A stretch of 64,000 nt of DNA from contig NZ_CVRU01000158.1 of assembly GCF_001261715.1 (NCBI RefSeq), positions 104,598 to 168,597 of the forward strand, given 5' to 3'. How positions within the stretch are numbered: position 1 is the first letter of the stretch; each line of letters starts with the position of its first letter. The DNA is from Dysgonomonas sp. HGC4. GTDB lineage: Bacteria; Bacteroidota; Bacteroidia; Bacteroidales; Dysgonomonadaceae. The position numbers and the translations under genes are program-made. Below the pieces are notes generated by a model that saw only the letters and a program-made list of their open reading frames with translations, made no database searches and had not been told where the DNA came from. Of the stretch, positions 26,863 to 34,513 are shown piece by piece.

Positions 26863-29247
26863 ATGAGTAAACAGGAAAAGAAAAAAGGGAAAAATACAAG
26901 TAATAAGTCCAATAAGATTGTTAAATTACTGTGGATAATATTCATAGCAATAATACTATTTACTGCTTCAATCTTCACCCTTATTGCCACAGGCACCATA
27001 GGTTACACACCACCCATCGAAGATCTGGAAAACCCTATCGACAAATACGCCTCTCAGGTATACTCTACCGATGGTGAATTATTGGGAACATACTCTCAAA
27101 GTAAAGAAAACAGAATCTATTCGAGCTACGATGAACTATCTCCTTATTTAGTGGAGGCTTTAGTTGCAACCGAAGATGCCCGTTTCTACGGACACTCGGG
27201 AATAGACGTATATGCTGTAGGACGTGCTGTTGTTAAACGTGTTATTTTCCAACAAGAAAGTGGAGGTGGAGGTAGTACCATCTCTCAACAACTAGCAAAA
27301 CAACTATACTCTCCACCCGTTGATGATGTTATTGACAGAGTTCTGCAAAAACCAATAGAATGGGTTATTGCTGTACAATTGGAGAGAAACTATACTAAAG
27401 AAGAAATTATCAATTTGTATCTTAACAAATTTGACTTCCTAAATAATGCAGTAGGTATTCAATCGGCAGCAAAAGTCTACTTTAATAAAAAGCCTAAAGA
27501 TCTTACAATAGAGGAGGCTGCAACACTTATAGGAATGTGTAAGAATCCTTCGCATTTCAACCCTAAAAGAAGACCTGATGCTACAAAAGGGCGTAGAAAT
27601 GTGGTATTGGAGCAAATGTACAAATCGAACTACATTACTAAAGCCGAGTTAGATTCGTTAAAACAATTACCACTCACGCTTGATTATGTAAGAGTAGATC
27701 ATAAAGATGGATTAGCACCTTATTTCCGCGAATACTTACGTCAGGTAATGACTGCAAAAAAACCCGATCCGGATAATTATGCTGCATGGCAAAAAAATCA
27801 ATTTAGCCAGGATTCTCTTTCATGGGAAACAGATCCTCTCTACGGATGGTGTAACAAAAACAAAAAAGCAGACGGAAAACCTTACAGTTTATATACTGAT
27901 GGTCTGAAAATATATGCAACCATAGACTCTAAAATGCAAACCTATGCTGAAGAAGCTATGAAGGAGCATTTAAGCAAAGATTTACAACCTTTATTTGACA
28001 AAGAAAAGAAAGGACGATCTTATGCACCATTCTCTTCGAGTGTTGCAAAACAAGCCGATTCTTTGATTTACAAATCGATGAAAGTATCGGATCGTTACCG
28101 CAACATGAAGAAGGAAGGATATTCTGAGAGTGAAATACTCAGAGCCTTTAAACAACCTACTGACATGAAAGTATTCTCATGGTCGGGAGATGTAGATACA
28201 ACGATGACCCCTTGGGATTCGATACGCTACCACAAAAGCTATCTTCGCGCCGGCTTTATGGCTATGGAGCCAAGTAACGGACAGGTTAAAGCTTATGTGG
28301 GAGGAATAGATTTCAAATTCTTCCAATACGACATGGTGAATATCGGACGCAGACAAATCGGTTCTACCATAAAACCATTCCTATATACTTTGGCTATGGA
28401 AGAAGGTATGACTCCTTGCGACCAAATGCTACACGTACAGCAAGTACTTATTACTGAGGATGGAAAAGAATGGATTCCCCGTAATGCCAACTCTGCTAAA
28501 ATAGGAGAGATGGTATCTATCAAATGGGGATTGCAGAATTCTGATAACTGGGTAACAGCTTATCTAATGAAGCAAACATCACCCTACTCTTTTGTACGCA
28601 CACTGCACTCTTTCGGTATTACCGGAAAAATAGACCCTGTGGTATCGCTAGCATTAGGTACACCCGATGTATCTGTTGCTGAAATGGCAGGAGCTTACAC
28701 TGCATTCGTTAACAAAGGAATAAGATCTCTACCTACATATGTAACTCGTATCGAAGATACTCACGGAAATATTATTGCTAATTTCGAACCTCGAATGAGG
28801 GAAGTATTCAACGAATTAACTTCTGTCAAGATGCTTGATATGCTACGTGCAGTAATGGATGGAGGTACCGGTGGTAGAATAAGATGGAGATACAACCTAC
28901 GAGCTCCGATGGGAGGAAAAACGGGTACTACTCAAAACAACTCCGATGGTTGGTTTATGGCATTCACCCCCAAATTAGTCACAGCAACATGGGTAGGTGG
29001 CGAAGACCGTTCAATACACTTCGATAGAACTGCTCAAGGACAAGGCGCAAGTATGGCACTTCCTATTTTCGGATTGTTTATGCAAAAAGTATATGCTGAT
29101 CCAACATTGGGCTACTCTGCGGATGACCAATTCAGCAAAGTATCAGGAAACCCTAATCCATGTGCCGGAGCAACAACAGAAGAAGCTCTGATGAATGCAG
29201 CAGACATTCAGCAAGGAAGTGGAGGTATTGACGATATATTCAATTAA
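26863..29247 (+). CDS. Bifunctional penicillin-binding protein 1A
   Basis: The 794-residue class A PBP has a Lys/Asn-rich cytoplasmic start, a membrane anchor at about residues 24-46, a GT51 transglycosylase domain with TEDARFYGHSGID and GGSTISQQLAKQLYS, then a transpeptidase domain. The catalytic SxxK is Ser501-Thr-Ile-Lys504. An SDN motif follows in LQNSDNWVT, and KTG is at 686-688 (GGKTGTTQNN). It polymerises and cross-links peptidoglycan at the outer face of the inner membrane. The next gene starts 17 bp after its stop, so the two are probably co-transcribed. The C-terminal tail is polar and of low complexity. Confidence 0.96.
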   Translation: MSKQEKKKGKNTSNKSNKIVKLLWIIFIAIILFTASIFTLIATGTIGYTPPIEDLENPIDKYASQVYSTDGELLGTYSQSKENRIYSSYDELSPYLVEALVATEDARFYGHSGIDVYAVGRAVVKRVIFQQESGGGGSTISQQLAKQLYSPPVDDVIDRVLQKPIEWVIAVQLERNYTKEEIINLYLNKFDFLNNAVGIQSAAKVYFNKKPKDLTIEEAATLIGMCKNPSHFNPKRRPDATKGRRNVVLEQMYKSNYITKAELDSLKQLPLTLDYVRVDHKDGLAPYFREYLRQVMTAKKPDPDNYAAWQKNQFSQDSLSWETDPLYGWCNKNKKADGKPYSLYTDGLKIYATIDSKMQTYAEEAMKEHLSKDLQPLFDKEKKGRSYAPFSSSVAKQADSLIYKSMKVSDRYRNMKKEGYSESEILRAFKQPTDMKVFSWSGDVDTTMTPWDSIRYHKSYLRAGFMAMEPSNGQVKAYVGGIDFKFFQYDMVNIGRRQIGSTIKPFLYTLAMEEGMTPCDQMLHVQQVLITEDGKEWIPRNANSAKIGEMVSIKWGLQNSDNWVTAYLMKQTSPYSFVRTLHSFGITGKIDPVVSLALGTPDVSVAEMAGAYTAFVNKGIRSLPTYVTRIEDTHGNIIANFEPRMREVFNELTSVKMLDMLRAVMDGGTGGRIRWRYNLRAPMGGKTGTTQNNSDGWFMAFTPKLVTATWVGGEDRSIHFDRTAQGQGASMALPIFGLFMQKVYADPTLGYSADDQFSKVSGNPNPCAGATTEEALMNAADIQQGSGGIDDIFN

Positions 29248-29264
29248 GATAAGGTATTGCTTTG

Positions 29265-30134
29265 ATGAATGAGATCGCTATTTTAATTATAGCTCATAAG
29301 AATCAGGAACAATTAGAATTATTGATAAATAATCTGGTTAGTGATTTTGATCTCTACATTCATATTGATACTAAATCGACAATAAACAAAGAGGAACTTA
29401 TCTCTAAATATCCGAATGTAAAGTTCTACTCTAAATACAATATTATTTGGAGCGGCTATACACAGATACTTTGTCCTCTTTTTCTATTTAGAGAAGCATC
29501 TAAAAGCAAATACCAGTATTACATATTAATCAGTGCACAAGACATACCTCTAATTTCGAACGAGGCCATCAAACGCAGATTAAAGGAAGAAGATACAAGC
29601 TATGTTGTTTCAGATAAGCTCCCTCTTCCTCAATGGAAATTCAATGGAGGGTTCGACAGAGTTCAACTCTTTTGGGAATCTGATATAATAGGAAATAGCC
29701 TTTGGGACAAACTGAAACGTAAGGTTATATGCAACATAAAAAAGAATCAACGAAAGTATAATTTTCGCAGACCTTTATATAAAGATGTAGAATATTACGG
29801 AGGTTCAACTTGGGTTATCTTGCGATATGATGCAATGGAATATCTTCTGAACTTCATAGATAAGAACCCGAAATATCTGAAGACATTCAAATACTCGTAT
29901 TGTGCTGATGAACTGTGGTTGCAAACAATATTGGGAACGTCTGATTGTAAAACTAAAAATGAGCACATCACCTATCTTGATTGGTTTACGGGACCTGAAT
30001 ATCCCCGAACTCTCAGAATAGATGACTACGATGCCATAATAAACAGTCCACATTTTTTTGCTCGTAAATTTGACATTGACGTAGACAAAGAAGTTGTTCG
30101 CAAAATACTAGACAGAAGAAATTCAACAACATAA
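29265..30134 (+). CDS. Core-2/I-branching-type glycosyltransferase (GT14-like)
   Basis: The protein has 289 residues from the ATG at 29265; a TTG codon just before it is a less likely start. Family blocks are ILIIAHKNQEQLELLI at the N-terminus, LYIHIDTKS, YYILISAQDIPLIS, YYGGSTWVILRYDAMEYLL and the acidic CADELWLQTIL. This is the beta-1,6-N-acetylglucosaminyltransferase-like fold often found in capsule or surface-polysaccharide clusters. No signal or membrane segment is seen, so it acts in the cytoplasm. Here it follows the PBP1A gene rather than a polysaccharide cluster. Donor and acceptor sugars are unknown. Confidence 0.9.
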   Translation: MNEIAILIIAHKNQEQLELLINNLVSDFDLYIHIDTKSTINKEELISKYPNVKFYSKYNIIWSGYTQILCPLFLFREASKSKYQYYILISAQDIPLISNEAIKRRLKEEDTSYVVSDKLPLPQWKFNGGFDRVQLFWESDIIGNSLWDKLKRKVICNIKKNQRKYNFRRPLYKDVEYYGGSTWVILRYDAMEYLLNFIDKNPKYLKTFKYSYCADELWLQTILGTSDCKTKNEHITYLDWFTGPEYPRTLRIDDYDAIINSPHFFARKFDIDVDKEVVRKILDRRNSTT

Positions 30135-30180
30135 AAATAAAAGGCGATAATAGAATTCTATTATCGCCTTTTATTTTTAT
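30131..30180. terminator. Perfect 50-bp palindrome, bidirectional terminator
   Basis: Every base from 30131 to 30180 pairs with its mirror position; the centre is GAATTC. The core arms AAAAGGCGATAATAG and CTATTATCGCCTTTT are flanked by A-run and T-run ends. It starts inside the stop codon of the glycosyltransferase gene and ends 10 bp from the cca stop, so it can end transcription from both sides. Confidence 0.92.
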
Positions 30181-30190
30181 CAGCATATCT

Positions 30191-31621
30191 TTAATTTACG
30201 GGTTTTAGGCTCAGAGCCTCCGCCTTATCAACCAAGTATTTATAAGCTGCATCGTATTCGTTAGGTATTACCCCATCGAGGATAGCATCTTTTATGGATG
30301 ATTTTAAGCGACCAACTGTTGCCCCTTGAGGAATATTGAATATCTGCATAATCTCCTCACCCGATATAGGCGGCTGAAAATTACGAACATGATCTTTCTC
30401 CTCAATATCTTTCATTTTCTGACGTACAATCTCGAAGTTTTTCAAGAAACGACGTACTCTATCAGGATTTTTTGAAGTTATATCAGCCTCACACAAAGTC
30501 ATAAGATCTTCAATATCATCTCCTGCCTCAAACAATAGTCTTCTGACAGCCGAATCTGAAACTACATCTTCCACCAATGCAATTGGACGCATATGCAATC
30601 CTACAAGCTTTTGTACATACTTCATTTTCTCATTCAACGGCAACTTCATTTGGCGAAATATACCATGTGTCATTTTCGCTCCTACAAAGTTGTGATTGTG
30701 GAAAGTCCATCCCAATTTAGGATCCCAACGTTTTGTTGCAGGCTTAGCAATATCATGTAGAATAGCCGCCCAACGTAACCATAAATCGTCTGTCTTTCTC
30801 GATATATTATCAAGTACGGCAAGTGTATGATAGAAGTTATCTTTGTGCCCTATCCCATCCTTAGTTTCAGCACCTTTTAGCGCAACTAATTCGGGAAATA
30901 TCAATTCGAGCAACCCTGTTTTATCCAATTGAATAAAACCGATTGAGGGCTTAGGTGATAGCACAATCTTATTCAGTTCATCAATAATACGCTCTTGCGA
31001 AACAATACTGATTCGTTCTCTATTTTTACTTATCGCATCAAATGTTTTACTTTCGATATCAAAACCCAATTGACTAGAAAAACGAATGCCACGCATCATT
31101 CTCAAAGGATCGTCACTGAAAGTTATATCCGGATCAAGAGGTGTACGGATGATACAATTTTCCATATCTTCCAATCCTCCAAAAGGATCGAGAAGCTCAC
31201 CATATCTATTTTTGTTCAAACAGATAGCTAAAGCATTAATTGTAAAATCGCGTCGATTCTGATCGTCTTCCAAAGTACCATCTTCTACAAAAGGTTTACG
31301 CGATCCTCTTTCGTACGATTCTTTTCGGGCACCTACAAATTCTACTTCAATATCTTTGTGCTTAACCTGTGCAGTTCCAAAGCTCTGAAAAACGGACAGT
31401 TTTGTAGGTCTTCCCAATCGTTTAGCAACAGCAGTTGCCAAATCGATACCTTTACCTACTGTTACAATATCTATATCTTTCGATTTTCGATGCAGGAATA
31501 TATCTCTTACGTATCCTCCGATAGCGTAACACTCTAATCCCATCTCATCGGCACATTCGCTTATTATATCAAATATTTTCCCCGAAAAATGCTTATCTAT
31601 ATATTCTTTATCTAAATGCAT
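30191..31621 (-). CDS. cca: tRNA nucleotidyltransferase (CCA-adding) with HD domain
   Basis: From the ATG at 31621 (a TTG precedes it) the protein has 476 residues. The nucleotidyltransferase core has IGGYVRDIFLHRKSKDIDIVT, holding the GG and DxD motifs, then RRDFTINALA and the RNA-binding block DPLRMMRGIRFSSQLGF. An HD phosphohydrolase domain follows (RWAAILHDIAKPATK, FHNHNFVGA). It adds or repairs the CCA end of tRNAs, or acts as a poly(A) polymerase-type enzyme of the same family; the two cannot be cleanly told apart by eye. The leader contains the palindrome at 31699-31713. Confidence 0.92.
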   Translation of the reverse strand: MHLDKEYIDKHFSGKIFDIISECADEMGLECYAIGGYVRDIFLHRKSKDIDIVTVGKGIDLATAVAKRLGRPTKLSVFQSFGTAQVKHKDIEVEFVGARKESYERGSRKPFVEDGTLEDDQNRRDFTINALAICLNKNRYGELLDPFGGLEDMENCIIRTPLDPDITFSDDPLRMMRGIRFSSQLGFDIESKTFDAISKNRERISIVSQERIIDELNKIVLSPKPSIGFIQLDKTGLLELIFPELVALKGAETKDGIGHKDNFYHTLAVLDNISRKTDDLWLRWAAILHDIAKPATKRWDPKLGWTFHNHNFVGAKMTHGIFRQMKLPLNEKMKYVQKLVGLHMRPIALVEDVVSDSAVRRLLFEAGDDIEDLMTLCEADITSKNPDRVRRFLKNFEIVRQKMKDIEEKDHVRNFQPPISGEEIMQIFNIPQGATVGRLKSSIKDAILDGVIPNEYDAAYKYLVDKAEALSLKPVN

Positions 31622-31698
31622 CAAGTAACGTTAAATATTTAGTTCTCTATACTTTAATTTGGGGTAAGATGAACTGTTCCCTATACTAAAATAATAAA

Positions 31699-31713
31699 AA
31701 GGTCTGCGACCTT
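31699..31713. promoter_or_regulatory. Leader palindrome AAGGTC-N3-GACCTT (cca)
   Basis: AAGGTCTGCGACCTT is a perfect dyad around a 3-base centre. It lies at the predicted transcript start of cca (minus strand) and about 50 bp upstream of the divergent lipoprotein promoter. The 13-base core also occurs before rlmD. Confidence 0.5.
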
Positions 31714-31718
31714 CGCTG

Positions 31719-31726
31719 CAAAATTA
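31719..31726 (-). promoter_or_regulatory. -7 promoter element of cca
   Basis: On the minus strand this reads TAATTTTG, matching TAnnTTTG. A TTTTG about 22 bp upstream may be the -33 element. Confidence 0.5.
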
Positions 31727-31759
31727 CAACAATAAGGCGTACTTGCCGCAAAATAATAT

Positions 31760-31767
31760 TATTTTTG
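31760..31767 (+). promoter_or_regulatory. -7 promoter element of the lipoprotein gene at 31785
   Basis: TATTTTTG matches TAnnTTTG and lies 17 bp before the ATG at 31785, ruling out the upstream in-frame start at 31743. Confidence 0.5.
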
Positions 31768-31784
31768 TAAAAAACACATCGGTT

Positions 31785-32642
31785 ATGAAAAAGTCTATAT
31801 ATGCCTTTATACTATCTGCAATGATTCTAACAGTAGTTTCATGTGGAGATAAAAAAGATCCACAAGCAATTCAGTATCTTGATAATATACGTGCCTTGTA
31901 TGAACAAGGAGAATACAATACTGCTCTTCAACAAATAGATAGTATTCAAGTTTTATTTCCGAAAGCTTTTAAGGAAATAAAGGACGCCTTGGCTTTAAAG
32001 CAGGAAGTACGAAGAGCTTCGGACGAAAGACAAATAACCAGCTGCGATTCATTAATCGTTATATATCAGCCTAAGATTGATTCTATAAAGAAATTGTTTA
32101 TTTACAGAAAAGAAAAAGACGATGACTATGGAGTCTATATACCTAAAACAGTTTCGAGCAACACTCCAACATCAATGATGTTACGATCAGGAGTTAACGA
32201 CAATGGTTCCATGTACATAGAAAGTGTATATATAGGAGGACAACTACATAACACAATAAGAGTGAGCACCAAAGATGGTAACTTTGCAGAAAGCTTATCA
32301 ATAGAAGGAGACGGTTTTGTATTCAGATTTAGCCATATGGGTAAGCAATATGAAATAATACAGGCAACCTCTATTCATGACAATGGTCTGGCCAATTTTA
32401 TTTCCACAAATATAGATGCGCCGCTTACTGTTACCTTGAAAGGGAAGAATACAACAACGTTCTCTCTGCCCAATATTCAGAAGAAAGCTATCAAAGATTC
32501 TTATCAGCTTTCCAGACTAATGCTGCAACGCGATAGTTTAGCCACAGCAAAAGACAAAGCTCAGATGCGTATAAAATATCTGGATGCTAAAAGAGACAGT
32601 ATACCAGTGGTACTGCCTAATTCATTGAAACAAGAGGAGTGA
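31785..32642 (+). CDS. Conserved-type lipoprotein with coiled-coil regions, unknown function
   Basis: From the ATG at 31785 the protein has 285 residues. It has a lipoprotein signal with VVSC and a short polar linker. A TPR-like segment follows (NIRALYEQGEYNTALQQIDSIQVLFP), then a helical stretch with ALALKQEVRRASDERQ, a central beta-rich domain (SGVNDNGSMYIESVYIGGQLHNTI region), and a C-terminal coiled coil. The plan of helix, beta domain, helix suggests a periplasmic envelope-associated protein; I do not know a named family. Its last 21 bases overlap the 3' end of the convergent miaA gene, so the two transcripts are antisense at their ends. Confidence 0.8.
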   Translation: MKKSIYAFILSAMILTVVSCGDKKDPQAIQYLDNIRALYEQGEYNTALQQIDSIQVLFPKAFKEIKDALALKQEVRRASDERQITSCDSLIVIYQPKIDSIKKLFIYRKEKDDDYGVYIPKTVSSNTPTSMMLRSGVNDNGSMYIESVYIGGQLHNTIRVSTKDGNFAESLSIEGDGFVFRFSHMGKQYEIIQATSIHDNGLANFISTNIDAPLTVTLKGKNTTTFSLPNIQKKAIKDSYQLSRLMLQRDSLATAKDKAQMRIKYLDAKRDSIPVVLPNSLKQEE

Positions 32643-33542
32643 TTTAACTTTCGCAACCTTATCGTCATCGGACAAAGTGGCATCTATCCAATGTATATGA
32701 AGTCCTCGTTTTTCCATACCCCTAAACCAAGTCATCTGTCGCTTGGCAAACTGATGTATGGCAATTTCGAGTTCTGAATACATCTGATTATAAGAGATTT
32801 CTTTTAGAAGATATTGAGTCACAAATTTATATTCTAAGCCATAATACAAAATATCATCGGGGGCAATACCTGCATCAAGCAGCGATTGCACTTCTTCGAT
32901 CATCCCCTCTTCGAGTCTCGCTTTTAGTCGTATCGAAATCCGTTGTCGTCTGAGTTCCCTATCAATATCAACACCTACAATCAGACTGTTTAATGGAGGA
33001 TATTCATTACAATCGGCATTGTTTATTTTCTTATACTCTTCTATTTCAATTGCTCTTATTGCTCGCTGAGCCGTATCTACATCTGTATTATTATGCAAAG
33101 ACTTATAAGAAGCTAATATGTCTGTCAATTCTGTCAACGATTTACCTTCCAATTGTTGACGCAGGTCTTTATTTTCAGGTACATTAATTAAGTTATAGCC
33201 TTTCAGCACTGATTCAATATACAGACCCGATCCCCCACACAAAACGGGAATCTTATTACGTTCTTTTATAGAAGTATATGCTTGATAAAAGTCATGTTGA
33301 TATTCGAAGATATTGTATTTATATCCTGCACCACGAATATCTATCAAATGATATGGTATTGGCTTACCATCAACAATATAGTCCGAGAGGTCTTTCCCTG
33401 TTCCAATATCCATTCCTCTATACACCTGACGCGAATCGCCACTAATGATTTCTGCATTCAAATCATCAGCTAGTTTACAGGCAAAAGAGGTTTTTCCCGA
33501 TGCAGTCGGGCCCACTATTGTTATTAAATCGAATGAACTCAT
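32622..33542 (-). CDS. miaA: tRNA dimethylallyltransferase
   Basis: The 306-residue protein has the P-loop GPTASGKT near the N-terminus, the substrate block ISGDSRQVYRGMDIGTGK, LCGGSGLYIESVLKGY and the C-terminal FAKRQMTWFRGMEKRGLHIHWID. It transfers the dimethylallyl group to A37 of tRNAs that read codons starting with U. The end of the gene runs 21 bp into the convergent lipoprotein gene with no room for a terminator between them. Its -7 element is at 33570-33577. Confidence 0.96.
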   Translation of the reverse strand: MSSFDLITIVGPTASGKTSFACKLADDLNAEIISGDSRQVYRGMDIGTGKDLSDYIVDGKPIPYHLIDIRGAGYKYNIFEYQHDFYQAYTSIKERNKIPVLCGGSGLYIESVLKGYNLINVPENKDLRQQLEGKSLTELTDILASYKSLHNNTDVDTAQRAIRAIEIEEYKKINNADCNEYPPLNSLIVGVDIDRELRRQRISIRLKARLEEGMIEEVQSLLDAGIAPDDILYYGLEYKFVTQYLLKEISYNQMYSELEIAIHQFAKRQMTWFRGMEKRGLHIHWIDATLSDDDKVAKVKSLLLFQ

Positions 33543-33569
33543 ACTTAACTAAACTATATTTTGATAAAT

Positions 33570-33577
33570 CAAAGGTA
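33570..33577 (-). promoter_or_regulatory. -7 promoter element of miaA
   Basis: On the minus strand this reads TACCTTTG, matching TAnnTTTG, 28 bp before the ATG. Confidence 0.55.
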
Positions 33578-33939
33578 TCTATTTTACCCCAGATCATAAA
33601 AGTACTACAAAAAACAAACACAAAAGATTCGACAAAGCAACAAATAGCAACGAAAAAATTATAAATTACACACTCAATAGAATCCACATAAATCACTAAT
33701 TACTAAATAACAATAGAAAGAAAGGCTGCAAAAGTAACAAAAAAGAGGCTCAACTCTCTCCATTAATTTAATCAGTGTCTTTTTCACTAAAACACAGAAA
33801 CTGACCACACCCTTAAATCGCTCCGATATACCAAACTGATAAATACCCCTCATCTATCGCCTTTTGTAAACTTGTAACTGATTGCATCCATAGTATATAG
33901 ATAAATGAAGCCTTGACTCGCATTAATAAAAAAAACAGT

Positions 33940-33947
33940 TATATTTG
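33940..33947 (+). promoter_or_regulatory. -7 promoter element of rsfS
   Basis: TATATTTG matches TAnnTTTG and predicts a leader of about 100 nt. An imperfect copy of the leader palindrome (AGGTCTCCGATCT, 33957-33969) falls at the predicted transcript start. Confidence 0.55.
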
Positions 33948-33980
33948 TATCCTATTAGGTCTCCGATCTATAAATTGCTA

Positions 33981-34017
33981 TTTCGAGTATAACATATTCA
34001 AATTGTTATACTTGAAA
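33981..34017 (+). promoter_or_regulatory. Long leader hairpin before rsfS
   Basis: The arms TTTCGAGTATAACA (33981-33994) and TGTTATACTTGAAA (34004-34017) pair over 14 positions with one G-U, around a 9-base loop. It ends 38 bp before the rsfS ATG and has no T-run, so it is an RNA structure or an operator rather than a terminator. Confidence 0.55.
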
Positions 34018-34055
34018 ATTACAGCATTAAAATTAAAACAATTGATCCTCAAATA

Positions 34056-34415
34056 ATGAATGACGTAAAAAATTTAGTTAATCACATAATTGCTGCTTGT
34101 CAGGAAAAAAAAGCTAAAAACATTGTAACTATCGACTTATCCGAACTTCCGGGTGCTATCTGTAAATATTTTGTAATCTGTGACGGAAATACTCCGATGC
34201 AGGTTTCAGCTATTTCGGACGAAATTATTAGCAGTGTTAAAAAGAAAGTACAGGACAGACCTATTACTACAGACGGCTTGCGTGAAGCAAGATGGGTAGG
34301 AATTGATTATGGCACAGTTATTGTTCATGTATTTATACCAGAATTGAGAGATTTTTATGACTTGGAACATCTATGGGCTGACGCAAAGCTTGAAAGAATT
34401 CCGGACATAGATTAA
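34056..34415 (+). CDS. rsfS: Ribosome silencing factor
   Basis: The 119-residue protein matches RsfS/YbeB along its length: CKYFVICDGNTPMQVSAISDEI, the conserved GLREARWVGIDYGTVIVHVF, and PELRDFYDLEHLWADA near the C-terminus. RsfS binds ribosomal protein L14 and blocks subunit joining when nutrients are low. It is the first gene of an rsfS-ftsH-cdsA series, a usual order in Bacteroidetes. The leader hairpin upstream could allow post-transcriptional control of the whole series. Confidence 0.95.
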   Translation: MNDVKNLVNHIIAACQEKKAKNIVTIDLSELPGAICKYFVICDGNTPMQVSAISDEIISSVKKKVQDRPITTDGLREARWVGIDYGTVIVHVFIPELRDFYDLEHLWADAKLERIPDID

Positions 34416-34437
34416 TCTCGACGAATGAACAATCATT

Positions 34438-34480
34438 TTTTTTAGATGTTATTCATACACGGAACAGAACATCTAAAAAA
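34438..34480. promoter_or_regulatory. Dyad between rsfS and ftsH
   Basis: The perfect 13-bp arms TTTTTTAGATGTT (34438-34450) and AACATCTAAAAAA (34468-34480) flank 17 bases. On the plus strand no T-run follows the right arm; the T-run precedes it, so it is not a normal plus-strand terminator. Confidence 0.45.
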
Positions 34481-34513
34481 CATAAACAATTAGTTAGTTC
34501 CTGATTATACTAT

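Larger units (their letters stand above)
33543..34055. other. Intergenic region between divergent miaA and rsfS
   Basis: This is the longest gap in the window, 513 bp. It holds the miaA promoter at one end and the rsfS promoter plus a strong hairpin at the other. I see no gene, tRNA or repeat in the middle (33600-33930). Confidence 0.55.

Noticed and set aside
33475..33696. 73-codon frame upstream of miaA on the minus strand
   Set aside because: It overlaps the miaA N-terminus and its promoter, and the sequence is of low complexity.
33600..33930. Search for a tRNA or small RNA gene in the longest gap
   Set aside because: No cloverleaf, TPsiC-like arm or strong terminator was seen.
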